8,177 nt of DNA from Candidatus Bathycorpusculum sp. (GCA_009779045.1 WREZ01000045.1:1-8177), one strand, 5' to 3'. Positions 1-5,630 are shown, counted from the stretch's first letter. Notes: generated by a model not told the origin, from the letters alone. Program-made: numbers and translations.

Positions 1-282
1 CAGGCGAAAAAAGTCAACCAACACAGACCGTAATACTTATTTCAGCAAAAATCATCTCATAAACTCAACTAACTTTCTACATTTTCCCATTTCAGAACTA
101 ACATACAAATTTCAAAAAATATTTTTGTCACAATGATAAAAACTATAATAAAATACAATTTTAAAAAGCTCATAAATACGAGCAGCCATAGAAGTGTAAT
201 GAAAACTTTTTTTTGACTACATTTTTTATAGAAGGCTACACCATCATAGATGTGCCGATGCTGAAAGAACTATGAAAAAACA

Positions 283-326
283 CCAAGTTTTTCATGGAAA
301 ACACCAAAAAATGAAGAAAAACTTGG
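283..326. repeat. 11-bp perfect inverted repeat, 22-nt spacer
   Basis: The left arm CCAAGTTTTTC (283-293) is exactly complementary to the right arm GAAAAACTTGG (316-326). The spacer (294-315) contains AACACCAA, a second copy of a motif also found just before the left arm (279-286), so the block mixes an inverted and a direct repeat. As RNA it could fold as an 11-bp stem with a 22-nt loop. No poly-T follows on the plus strand, so a simple terminator is not obvious. Role unknown. Confidence 0.55.
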
Positions 327-392
327 GACAAACAGAAAATTAAAGTTGACAACACACCCAACATAAACGGCTGTTACTCTAATAGAGTTTTT

Positions 393-397
393 AAAAA
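393..397 (-). terminator. Possible oligo-T terminator of the tRNA-Gly transcript
   Basis: On the minus strand a run of five T lies 37-41 nt past the encoded CCA of the tRNA. Archaeal termination commonly uses oligo-T without a hairpin. The run is short and the region is AT-rich, so this call is weak. Confidence 0.25.
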
Positions 398-433
398 TTA
401 CCATTAGTTATCTTATATTCTTAAAGTAATAGT

Positions 434-512
434 TGGTGCGGTCGCCGGGATTTGAACCCGGGATCATTAGCTTGGAAGGCTAAAGTCCTAAACCAGACTA
501 GACGACAACCGC
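434..512 (-). tRNA. tRNA-Gly, anticodon UCC, CCA encoded
   Basis: On the minus strand the sequence folds as a complete cloverleaf. Acceptor arm GCGGTTG pairs with CGACCGC (one G-U pair). A D arm follows. The anticodon stem TTAGC/GCTAA is perfect and encloses loop CTTCCAA, giving anticodon TCC, which reads GGA. The T arm CCGGG-TTCAAAT-CCCGG is perfect. The discriminator is A, as expected for archaeal tRNA-Gly, and the next three bases are CCA, so the 3' end is encoded in the DNA rather than depending wholly on CCA-adding enzyme. There is no intron in the anticodon loop and no extra-long variable arm. The mature body without CCA is 437-512. The gene stands alone, with no other tRNA nearby. Confidence 0.96.
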
Positions 513-542
513 TTTTCTTGTGGAGCAACTACACATGTTACT

Positions 543-554
543 CAATATAGTAGG
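543..554 (-). promoter_or_regulatory. TATA-like box for tRNA-Gly
   Basis: The minus strand reads CCTACTATATTG, with the TATATT core centred about 34 bp before the first base of the tRNA. That would place transcription start roughly 8 nt upstream of the mature 5' end, leaving a short leader for RNase P to remove. The match to the archaeal consensus is moderate. Confidence 0.4.
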
Positions 555-696
555 CAGACAAATAGTTTGAGTTTTTAATAAAGTTTTCAGAGAGGAGACG
601 ATGTATTTTAAAGGTTAATTATGATTGTAAGGGCACACTTGTTTGGTTATGGTTCAAAATAGGCTATGGTTGAATTCTAAGATGTTTATGAACAGC

Positions 697-703
697 AAAA
701 AAA
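697..703 (-). terminator. Oligo-T terminator after the winged-helix membrane gene
   Basis: On the minus strand a run of seven T starts 14 nt after the stop codon of the 718-1161 gene, following CTCTGCTTTCCTC. This fits the pyrimidine-rich, U-tract terminators of archaea and would end the transcript of the two-gene minus-strand unit. No hairpin is needed or obvious. Confidence 0.5.
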
Positions 704-717
704 GAGGAAAGCAGAGT

Positions 718-1161
718 TTATCTTTTTTTGGGTTTTAGTTTACGCTGTAGTCTTGTTCCTTCTTTGAGAAATAGAAGCATTGCTACCAAGGTTAAACCTG
801 TTAAAAACCAGAAACTTGTCTCAACCACTAAACTTTTAATAATTAAGCTAAGCAGTATCGTACTTATTTCTGCTACAAAAGCGCCTATAAAAAAGAAAGA
901 GTAAAGCATTAATTGTGGCATGAGGTTTTTGCCGATCCACACATGTCCATCAATAGCTGCTCTTTTCTTAGGGATGTAGTTACCGTTGCTGTTTTTCTCT
1001 ATTAAGTCAAGTGTTTCCAGTTTTTGAAGGTGATAATGTGTGACGCTTGTACTGCTGAGTTTTGCACCTCGAGTTATGTCTCTTGTTCCCACTGGCCCAT
1101 CTGCACGAGCAATGAAAGTATAAACACTTAATGCAGTACCTTCCAATTCATCGTTAGCCAA
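718..1161 (-). CDS. Winged-helix DNA-binding protein with two C-terminal membrane helices
   Basis: 147 aa. Residues about 9-66 form a winged-helix domain of the ArsR/MarR-like kind: a helix (ALSVYTFIARA), a second helix (TRDITRGAKL), a recognition helix around 36-54 (SSTSVTHYHLQKLETLDLI) and a wing ending GNYIPKK. Two hydrophobic segments follow, about 83-110 and 115-133, then a basic tail (RLQRKLKPKKR). This puts both the DNA-binding head and the tail in the cytosol. The start is TTG: the same frame has a TGA three codons upstream, there is no usable ATG before residue 81, and AGGATGA lies 8-10 nt upstream as a ribosome-binding site. It lies 55 bp downstream of the secreted-protein gene and has its own TATA-like box in the gap. 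Function is unassigned; I infer a membrane-tethered one-component regulator, possibly of its own neighbourhood. The domain call is good, the role is speculative. Confidence 0.8.
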   Translation of the reverse strand: MANDELEGTALSVYTFIARADGPVGTRDITRGAKLSSTSVTHYHLQKLETLDLIEKNSNGNYIPKKRAAIDGHVWIGKNLMPQLMLYSFFFIGAFVAEISTILLSLIIKSLVVETSFWFLTGLTLVAMLLFLKEGTRLQRKLKPKKR

Positions 1162-1202
1162 TTCGTATCATCCTATTTAGTGAGGTTATTGATTTACAGT
1201 AT

Positions 1203-1210
1203 CTTATATG
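1203..1210 (-). promoter_or_regulatory. TATA-like box before the winged-helix gene
   Basis: The minus strand reads CATATAAG here, just before the TTG start of the 718-1161 gene. Start of transcription about 25 bp downstream would fall near 1180, leaving a leader of about 19 nt that contains the AGGATGA ribosome-binding site. The box sits just past the stop codon of the upstream gene, so the regulator could be transcribed independently of it. Confidence 0.45.
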
Positions 1211-1216
1211 CCCAAT

Positions 1217-2104
1217 CTAAGAATCTGCCCATATGTATCCGTCATGACCGGTTTCGATCATCGCTCTGCCTAAATTGTCTAACTTTGGCAGTTGTATATG
1301 GCACAAAACTTTGTTGCTATTAATAGGTGTGGCTGTAATTACTGATAATGGGTTGGTGCTACTTGGATGTTTATATGTTATCTGCATTATTCTTGTGACG
1401 TCAACATAGATTGTTTGAGCGTTTCGCAGTTCATTTAATGCTTGTGCTGATTCTTCACCTTTAGATAAAGTTAGTACCGCCATGCCCATAGTGGTACAAT
1501 GATCCTTAGTTGTGTAATATTCAACAGTAGCATCAAAGAATGATCTTGATTCGGTGTAGCTGAATAGTTTTGTAACATCATATACTGTTCCGTCTGCAAA
1601 GGTAATGGTATCTTTGTGGTTTGCCCAACCTTCAGGGGTATCATAGTGTGCGTAGCCACCAGTTGACATAATTGCGGTTGTAACACCGTTAGGTGAGCTT
1701 GGGTCGGGTACGTTTCCAGAAACTCCAATAATCTGTGTTATGTTAAGAATTGAACCCTGGTCAGAGTAGTAATGGATATTATAGACTTCTATTTTTGCAT
1801 CCACATCTTTAAGGTCAGCTCCAATAGGTGTTATGTGGTAGCATACGTCTACGTGAACACTACCTTCTTCTTCAGAGGAGAGGGTATCATAGTACTGTTT
1901 AACTCCATTTATTTCGACATATAGAGTTGTAGTATCTGGAATAGCTTGGGCACGCGCTAAATAGGGTGTGAAGAATGGTTGGGTTTGATCTGCGCTACTT
2001 GTGAGTGTTAGATATGATAATGGCAGTATTGTTGCTGCTCCGATTGTTAAGGCGAGTATGCTGAAGAGCAGCATTCTTTTTGGGTTTTTAGTTTGTTTTT
2101 CCAT
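1217..2104 (-). CDS. Secreted or membrane-anchored protein of unknown function
   Basis: 295 aa. The N-terminus is basic (MEKQTKNPKR) followed by a hydrophobic helix at about 11-33 (from MLLFSILALT), which is a signal peptide or single membrane anchor. The remaining ~260 residues are polar, rich in Thr, Ser, Tyr and Asp, and look beta-rich and extracellular; cysteines occur at 88, 203 and 268 and an N-glycosylation sequon NIT at 121-123. I do not recognise a family or catalytic motif. The ATG start is supported by GAGGT (2113-2117) eight nt upstream, matching the archaeal anti-Shine-Dalgarno. The stop is TAG. The next gene on the same strand, 55 bp on, is the membrane winged-helix protein, so the two may be co-expressed: an outside protein beside a possible membrane sensor. 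Upstream are operator-like repeats at 2216-2266. That an exported protein is encoded is well supported; any function would be guesswork. Confidence 0.78.
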   Translation of the reverse strand: MEKQTKNPKRMLLFSILALTIGAATILPLSYLTLTSSADQTQPFFTPYLARAQAIPDTTTLYVEINGVKQYYDTLSSEEEGSVHVDVCYHITPIGADLKDVDAKIEVYNIHYYSDQGSILNITQIIGVSGNVPDPSSPNGVTTAIMSTGGYAHYDTPEGWANHKDTITFADGTVYDVTKLFSYTESRSFFDATVEYYTTKDHCTTMGMAVLTLSKGEESAQALNELRNAQTIYVDVTRIMQITYKHPSSTNPLSVITATPINSNKVLCHIQLPKLDNLGRAMIETGHDGYIWADS

Positions 2105-2201
2105 CCGTGATGACCTCGATTTTTTGGGTTGGTATTAAATACAGTGCGATCTTTTTTTCAGTTTTCATTTGTTTTTCACTGGTTTGTATTTCTCAGGGCA
2201 G

Positions 2202-2210
2202 CATATAATT
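2202..2210 (-). promoter_or_regulatory. Candidate TATA box for the secreted-protein gene
   Basis: The minus strand reads AATTATATG, immediately downstream (in the direction of that gene) of the TAGAAC repeats. Start of transcription near 2180 would leave about 75 nt of leader before the ATG at 2104. The same bases read CATATAATT on the plus strand, so direction is not certain, and the box at 2132-2139 is a rival. Confidence 0.3.
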
Positions 2211-2215
2211 TGATG

Positions 2216-2266
2216 TTTAGAACAATTTTTGCTTAAAGTGTTCTAATTTTAGAACAGACATAGAAC
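2216..2266. promoter_or_regulatory. Operator-like cluster of TAGAAC repeats with a perfect 8-bp dyad
   Basis: TAGAAC occurs at 2218-2223, 2250-2255 and 2261-2266. The first two sit in the longer repeat TTTAGAACA (2216-2224 and 2248-2256). The middle copy is half of a perfect dyad, TGTTCTAA-TT-TTAGAACA (2239-2256). Offsets between copies are 32 and 11 bp, close to three turns and one turn of the helix, so all would face the same side of DNA. This is the size and form of a dimeric winged-helix operator, and it lies next to a TATA-like box pointing at the two-gene minus unit. Binding is inferred, not shown. Confidence 0.5.
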
Positions 2267-2501
2267 TCTATCATAAACTATTTTGAGACATAATCCGCTT
2301 GTTTAGTGTTTTATTTTTTATGCTGTAGCATCATGTAATTTAAAAACAAGATGCAGTATTATTAAAAACGTTGTAGGAATTATCATAAAAATAGCAGAGG
2401 TCTATCTTTAGTTAATATTTTAGAAATGCTGTAATATGTGTGTGCATGTTCTGACCGGTCTTTAGTTCAAAGTTTTGTGGTTTTCCATTTTTTAAGGGAA
2501 G

Positions 2502-2509
2502 GATATATC
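2502..2509 (+). promoter_or_regulatory. TATA-like box for the zinc-ribbon gene
   Basis: GATATATC is preceded by the purine-rich AAGGGAAG, which resembles an archaeal BRE. Transcription would start near 2531-2533, leaving a leader of about 14 nt to the GTG at 2547 or 23 nt to the ATG at 2556. Confidence 0.5.
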
Positions 2510-2531
2510 TTAGACAAAAACTTATGTCTAA
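2510..2531. promoter_or_regulatory. 7-bp inverted repeat between TATA box and start site
   Basis: TTAGACA (2510-2516) is exactly complementary to TGTCTAA (2525-2531), with an 8-nt spacer. The dyad abuts the TATA-like box and covers the predicted transcription start, so a protein bound here would be expected to block initiation. It differs from the TAGAAC repeats at 2216-2266 but shares the TAGA core. Confidence 0.4.
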
Positions 2532-2555
2532 ATTTATCAAGTCAGAGTGAAAAGT

Positions 2556-2828
2556 ATGTGTCCAGAAATGCACAAAGTACCGGGTAACAGTATCAAAGTT
2601 TTAACTAAAGATGCAAAACAAATGGTTAATGGTCCATATTACTGCCCGAAGTGTCGAAAAGAATTATTACAAATTTTAGGAAATGTTGACAAGAAAGAAA
2701 TTTATGCCGTATGTAAATGTGGTGTAAACCAGCAGTTAACTTATGCCCCTGTTTTTCAACCAATTGATTACTACAATAAATTTCGAGACATCTGGAAAAA
2801 ACAAACTTACGGCATAATCAAACATTAA
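2556..2828 (+). CDS. Small zinc-ribbon protein of unknown function
   Basis: 90 aa from the ATG. A CPKC pair (residues 30-33) and a CKCG pair (53-56) about 20 residues apart form a C-x2-C / C-x-C zinc ribbon; the N-terminus is MCPEMHK and the tail is aromatic and basic with no further motif. There are no membrane helices. I prefer the ATG at 2556 because AGAGTGA (2544-2550), close to the archaeal ribosome-binding consensus, lies five nt before it; an in-frame GTG at 2547 would add three residues (MKS) but overlaps that site. The gene stands alone on the plus strand, divergent from the secreted-protein gene, with its own TATA-like box, a dyad over the start site and a T6 tract just after the TAA. 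Such small ribbons can bind nucleic acid or partner proteins; nothing here chooses between these. Confidence 0.72.
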   Translation: MCPEMHKVPGNSIKVLTKDAKQMVNGPYYCPKCRKELLQILGNVDKKEIYAVCKCGVNQQLTYAPVFQPIDYYNKFRDIWKKQTYGIIKH

Positions 2829-2830
2829 TC

Positions 2831-2836
2831 TTTTTT
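2831..2836 (+). terminator. Oligo-T terminator after the zinc-ribbon gene
   Basis: Six T begin two bases after the stop codon of the zinc-ribbon gene. This is a typical archaeal U-tract position. A perfect 10-bp palindrome, CGTTTAAACG, follows at 2846-2855. Confidence 0.45.
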
Positions 2837-2845
2837 GATAACTTT

Positions 2846-2882
2846 CGTTTAAACGGACAATTATAAAAGACACATTAAACGG
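2846..2882 (+). promoter_or_regulatory. Promoter-like block: TATA box flanked by TTAAACGG repeats
   Basis: TTATAAAA (2861-2868) is a very good archaeal TATA sequence. Direct repeats of TTAAACGG lie on each side, at 2849-2856 and 2875-2882, 26 bp apart, and the first is part of the palindrome CGTTTAAACG (2846-2855). The arrangement looks like a regulated plus-strand promoter with start near 2887. The only thing downstream is the interrupted frame at 2927-3100, so either that was once a gene or the transcript is non-coding. Confidence 0.4.
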
Positions 2883-2926
2883 GGTCTGATGTTCTATCTG
2901 AAACACTTGACACTTTTTACGAGAAA

Positions 2927-3100
2927 ATGTGCACCAATACTGAAAAATCAACAACTACGCCATACAACAAACATACCACACTTTAAGAACAAATTGAATG
3001 CAAGATTAAACCAGAAATGCCTCTAAAAATGAAAACAGCTACCGCTATGTATCTATTGGAAGATGGCTAAAAAGAGGTTGGTTTCGTTGCAGCTACGTAA
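2927..3100 (+). pseudogene. Possible decayed small gene, interrupted by stops
   Basis: From the ATG at 2927 one frame reads as plausible protein but is broken by TAA at 2984-2986, 3068-3070 and 3098-3100. The segments are MCTNTEKSTTPYNKHTTL, then EQIECKIKPEMPLKMKTATA continuing MYLLEDG, then KEVGFVAAT. The stretch around MYLLEDG-stop-KEV resembles in style small archaeal proteins that begin with a short strand and EDG turn (CooT-like), where the stop would be one base from GAA, but this likeness is from memory and weak. A promoter-like block lies upstream at 2846-2882. It may equally be non-coding. The rest of 2829-3143 holds no gene. Confidence 0.2.
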
Positions 3101-3119
3101 AAAAGTAAAACATTAAAAA
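3099..3119 (-). terminator. Poly-T terminator region after rtcB
   Basis: Reading the minus strand past the rtcB stop, a pyrimidine-rich stretch leads into ATTTTTAATG, TTTTAC and TTTTTT within 25-46 nt. Several T runs in series are typical of archaeal 3' ends. Confidence 0.42.
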
Positions 3120-3143
3120 TGGGAGAGAAGAAAGAAAATGTTT

Positions 3144-4622
3144 TTATCCTTTGATGACTGATAGCGGTACAAGACGAGCAACTTTAGTTGCTATACCAAC
3201 TTGGTCGCTAACATTTGCCACTACATCAACGTTTTTGTATGCCTGATCAGCTTCTTCAGCTAACACTGTTGGACTGGCTGCTCTAACAACTATACCGGAT
3301 TTTTCAAGTCGTGTTTTGATTTCTCCGCCCCAATATTTGCGTTTAGCTGCAGAACGACTTAGTAAACGACCAGCGCCGTGTGCTGTGGAACCAAAAGTTA
3401 AATCCATGGCTTTTTGGTTACCAACTAGAACCCATGAACTTGTCCCCATACTACCAGGGATAAGAACGGGTTGGCCTTCACTTCGGTAATTTGCAGGTAC
3501 ATCTTGATGCCCAGACGGGAAAGCACGTGTTGCACCTTTACGGTGAACCCAAACCTTCTTTGTTTTACCGTCAACATCATGATTTTCAATTTTTGCAATA
3601 TTATGAGCTACATCATAAACAAGTTTTAGACCAAGTTTTTCTGGATCTTGTTTTAGTACTTGCTGGAAGCTTTGACGCACCCAATGCATAATGGCTTGAC
3701 GGTTAACAAATGCATAATTTACAGCACATGCCATTGCTTGATAATAGTTATGAGCTTCAAGACTTGTTCCAGGTGCACAAGCTAATTCTCGATCAGAAAC
3801 AGTGATATTGTATTTTTTGACGGCATGTTCCATGACACGTAAATAATCAGAGCAAACTTGATGACCATAACCTCGAGAACCACAATGTATCATAACCATT
3901 ACTTGTCCCTCATGAGTTATGCCAAAAGTTTTGGCAGTTTTTGAGTTAAAAATTTTATCAACCTTTTGAATTTCAAGAAAATGATTCCCTGAACCTAAAG
4001 TACCAATTTGAGTTAAGCCACGACTTTTAGCAGTATTTGAAACCATATCAGGATTAGCATTAATCATACACCCTTGTTCTTCACAATTCTCAGCATCTTC
4101 CGCCCAACCTAAACCACGCTCAATTAAAAAGTTCACACCTTCAACAGTTAAACGATCTAAATCACTGTTACTTATGGTTAAATCTTTTCTACGACTACCC
4201 AAACCTGAGGGGATATTGTGAAAAATAGTTTCTGCAAGAGCAGGTAAATGTGAATGTATATCTTGTTCAGTAAGGTTTGAAGCTAAAAGTCTAACGCCAC
4301 AATTAATATCATATCCGACACCGCCAGGACTTATAACGCCTTCAGTGTAGTCGGTTGCTGCGACACCGCCTATTGGAAAACCATATCCTTCATGACCATC
4401 AGGTAAAGTAATTGAGTGTTTATAAATACCAGGTAATTGTGCAACATTAGCACATTGCCAAAGAGTTCTATCAGTTTGCATTTTTTCCAGTAAAGCTTGA
4501 TTAGCAAAAATCATGCCTGAAACATGCATAGCCTCTTTGTACTGTGGAATCTTCCATATGTAATCATCAACTTTCTCTATAGGAACACGTTCTGGAGCTG
4601 ATCGTCCTTCATCTTCGCCCAA
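3144..4622 (-). CDS. rtcB: RtcB, tRNA-splicing ligase / 3'-phosphate RNA ligase
   Basis: 492 aa. RtcB joins RNA ends bearing 2',3'-cyclic phosphate or 3'-phosphate to 5'-OH ends using GTP and Mn2+, sealing tRNA exons after archaeal splicing endonuclease. The full active site is visible: D105 and C108 in YDINCGVR, H214 in GSGNHFLE, H246 in HCGSRGYGH, H340 in VYDVAHN, and H415 in STAHGAGR, which is the histidine guanylylated in the family. HEGYGFPIGG (77-86) is also typical. Length matches archaeal RtcB without an intein; none interrupts the active-site motifs, unlike in some Pyrococcus. The start is TTG, backed by GGTGA (4629-4633) six nt upstream; it gives about 11 residues more than the usual start near RVPIEKVDDY. 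It lies 46 bp after the hydrolase gene, with its own strong TATA-like box in the gap. Archease, its activator, is 1.8 kb away at 6375-6824. Confidence 0.97.
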   Translation of the reverse strand: MGEDEGRSAPERVPIEKVDDYIWKIPQYKEAMHVSGMIFANQALLEKMQTDRTLWQCANVAQLPGIYKHSITLPDGHEGYGFPIGGVAATDYTEGVISPGGVGYDINCGVRLLASNLTEQDIHSHLPALAETIFHNIPSGLGSRRKDLTISNSDLDRLTVEGVNFLIERGLGWAEDAENCEEQGCMINANPDMVSNTAKSRGLTQIGTLGSGNHFLEIQKVDKIFNSKTAKTFGITHEGQVMVMIHCGSRGYGHQVCSDYLRVMEHAVKKYNITVSDRELACAPGTSLEAHNYYQAMACAVNYAFVNRQAIMHWVRQSFQQVLKQDPEKLGLKLVYDVAHNIAKIENHDVDGKTKKVWVHRKGATRAFPSGHQDVPANYRSEGQPVLIPGSMGTSSWVLVGNQKAMDLTFGSTAHGAGRLLSRSAAKRKYWGGEIKTRLEKSGIVVRAASPTVLAEEADQAYKNVDVVANVSDQVGIATKVARLVPLSVIKG

Positions 4623-4628
4623 AAAATT

Positions 4629-4633
4629 TCACC
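4629..4633 (-). promoter_or_regulatory. Ribosome-binding site that decides the TTG start of rtcB
   Basis: The minus strand reads GGTGA followed by six bases and then TTG at 4622. This matches the archaeal 16S tail and supports the TTG, since there is no in-frame ATG between it and the conserved RVPIEKVDDY segment. Confidence 0.6.
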
Positions 4634-4656
4634 AGCTACACAGAAAAGAGAGAGGT

Positions 4657-4665
4657 ATTATAAAA
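4657..4665 (-). promoter_or_regulatory. TATA box for rtcB
   Basis: The minus strand reads TTTTATAAT, one of the best TATA matches in the window, four bases beyond the stop codon of the upstream hydrolase gene. Start near 4635 would leave a leader of about 13 nt that just includes GGTGA. rtcB can therefore probably be transcribed alone as well as by read-through. Confidence 0.5.
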
Positions 4666-4668
4666 CAT

Positions 4669-5592
4669 TTAGGACGCCTGTTTGTCTTGTGTTTTTTTAG
4701 CGTACTCTATAAAACCAGAGAGACTGTTTTCTATTGCAGTTTTAGCATAAATCTTGTGGTTTCGCAGAAAAGCGGAAAGCTTGCTCATTACAGGGTCTTC
4801 CGTAAAGACACATTCAGTAATTTGCTCAAAAGTTCGACTTTGTTTTACCGCCTCTTGCACAATTTTGTCCCACATCAATAATTGCGCTTTATAGCCACGT
4901 AAACGTCTAACGGCATCACCTGCTTTTCCAAAGTGACTATAATATAGTAGAGAAGGACGATAATTGATGAGTTTATCTAAGGATAAAAGAGATGCTTCAA
5001 GATAGAATGGATGTGGAGTAGTTGGAGATACCGTGTCGAAATCTTGGAAGTAAGTACCGGCGGCATCACCTGGAAAGACACCGTTGTTGAAACTTTCATG
5101 AAAACTTAGATTATGTGAAGCATGCCCTAGTGTCTCAAAAATGGTTAAAGTGCCATTGTCACCAAGATTAAGTGTACCTTCAGTCATAGCGATTACTCTA
5201 TTTTGAGGCACAGGTTCTGGTTTTCCAAATATCTCACTTACAAATCCAAGTACTGATTGTGAAGAGAGCCAAAGTTTTTCTGGGTCTATTATGTGTGGAA
5301 CACCTTTGGGGTGTACGAGGACTTGGGCGTTTGGTAAATGTTTAAGCAAAGTGCCTACACCACCGCCATGATCGAGGTGAATATGTGTGATTGCAACAGT
5401 ATCAACCTCTTCAGGGTTTATTTTTAACTCAGCTAAACCGCAGAGTAAGTTAGGTATAGAACTTGTTGGCCCTGACTCGATAAGTAGAGTTTTTTTATCA
5501 GTTTTTATTACGTAACTTCCGATGAGGTTTTTGTATCCACCTGTTTCAAGATCTATTAGGTACAGATTTTTGCCAATTTGTTTAGTGTGCAA
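4669..5592 (-). CDS. Metallo-beta-lactamase-fold hydrolase
   Basis: 307 aa. The metal-binding motif THIHLDHGGG gives H70, H72, D74 and H75; further ligands are H157 (TLGHASHN), D176 (FPGDAAG) and H220 (YYSHFG), so a two-metal site of the glyoxalase II / MBL type is intact. The N-terminal strands (NLYLIDLETGGYKNLIGSYVI) are also typical. The C-terminal ~80 residues after H220 are an extra helical part. Substrate cannot be told; there is no beta-CASP domain, so it is not one of the CPSF-type nucleases, and it lacks features that would mark it as RNase Z. The start must be TTG: an in-frame TAA lies two codons upstream, and the nearby ATG (5596-5598 on this strand) is out of frame. GAAGGG before it is a modest ribosome-binding site. 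It is divergent from adk and lies 46 bp ahead of rtcB. Confidence 0.9.
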   Translation of the reverse strand: MHTKQIGKNLYLIDLETGGYKNLIGSYVIKTDKKTLLIESGPTSSIPNLLCGLAELKINPEEVDTVAITHIHLDHGGGVGTLLKHLPNAQVLVHPKGVPHIIDPEKLWLSSQSVLGFVSEIFGKPEPVPQNRVIAMTEGTLNLGDNGTLTIFETLGHASHNLSFHESFNNGVFPGDAAGTYFQDFDTVSPTTPHPFYLEASLLSLDKLINYRPSLLYYSHFGKAGDAVRRLRGYKAQLLMWDKIVQEAVKQSRTFEQITECVFTEDPVMSKLSAFLRNHKIYAKTAIENSLSGFIEYAKKTQDKQAS

Positions 5593-5630
5593 GCATTAAC
5601 CCTTCTTCTTTGACGACAAGTAAGAGCAAT

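Larger units (their letters stand above)
1..433. other. Intergenic region without a convincing gene
   Basis: No reading frame here looks like a real gene. The first 60 bases are about 37% GC and the next 60 about 25%, so the left edge could include the last codons of a plus-strand gene from outside the window, but no frame is convincing. The stretch holds a TATA-like CATAAATA at 171-178 flanked by GCTC/GAGC (168-171 and 180-183), a run of eight T at 207-214, an AT-rich dyad CAAAAA-N3-TTTTTG at 113-127, and an 11-bp inverted repeat at 283-326 listed separately. It also contains the presumed end of the tRNA transcript. A short non-coding RNA is possible but nothing identifies one. Confidence 0.5.
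2105..2546. other. Divergent intergenic region with promoter and operator-like elements
   Basis: This AT-rich stretch separates the minus-strand secreted-protein gene from the plus-strand zinc-ribbon gene, and no reading frame in it looks coding. For the minus side it holds two TATA-like candidates: TTTAATAC at 2132-2139, so close to the gene that the transcript would nearly lose the ribosome-binding site, and AATTATATG at 2202-2210, giving a leader of about 75 nt. Repeats of TAGAAC lie beyond the second one (2216-2266). Near the plus side are an 8-bp GACCGGTC palindrome (2453-2460), a TATA-like box (2502-2509) and a 7-bp dyad (2510-2531). Confidence 0.5.

Noticed and set aside
1..133. Plus-strand frame open from the left edge (44 codons, ending TGA near 132), and a shorter frame ending TAA near 60
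   Set aside because: Either could be the tail of a gene outside the window, but the residues are low-complexity and AT-driven (Asn, Lys, Phe, Ser) with no recognisable motif, and the three frames cannot be told apart.
272..343. 23-codon plus-strand frame MKKHQVFHGKHQKMKKNLGQ...
   Set aside because: Short, lies within the inverted/direct repeat block, has no ribosome-binding site and no family I recognise.
1471..1728. 85-aa minus-strand frame inside the secreted-protein gene
   Set aside because: Same-strand shadow in another frame of the 1217-2104 gene; no ribosome-binding site and no domain.
2107..2113. GTGATGA, a match to the C box of archaeal C/D guide RNAs
   Set aside because: No D, C' or D' boxes at proper spacing; the bases are part of the leader of the secreted-protein gene on the other strand.
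2453..2460. GACCGGTC palindrome in the divergent intergenic region
   Set aside because: An 8-bp palindrome alone is weak; GACCGGT also occurs inside a coding gene (near 1245), so I do not call it an operator.
2736..2954. 72-aa minus-strand frame across the end of the zinc-ribbon gene
   Set aside because: Antisense to the zinc-ribbon coding region and its terminator; composition is Phe/Ile-rich shadow.
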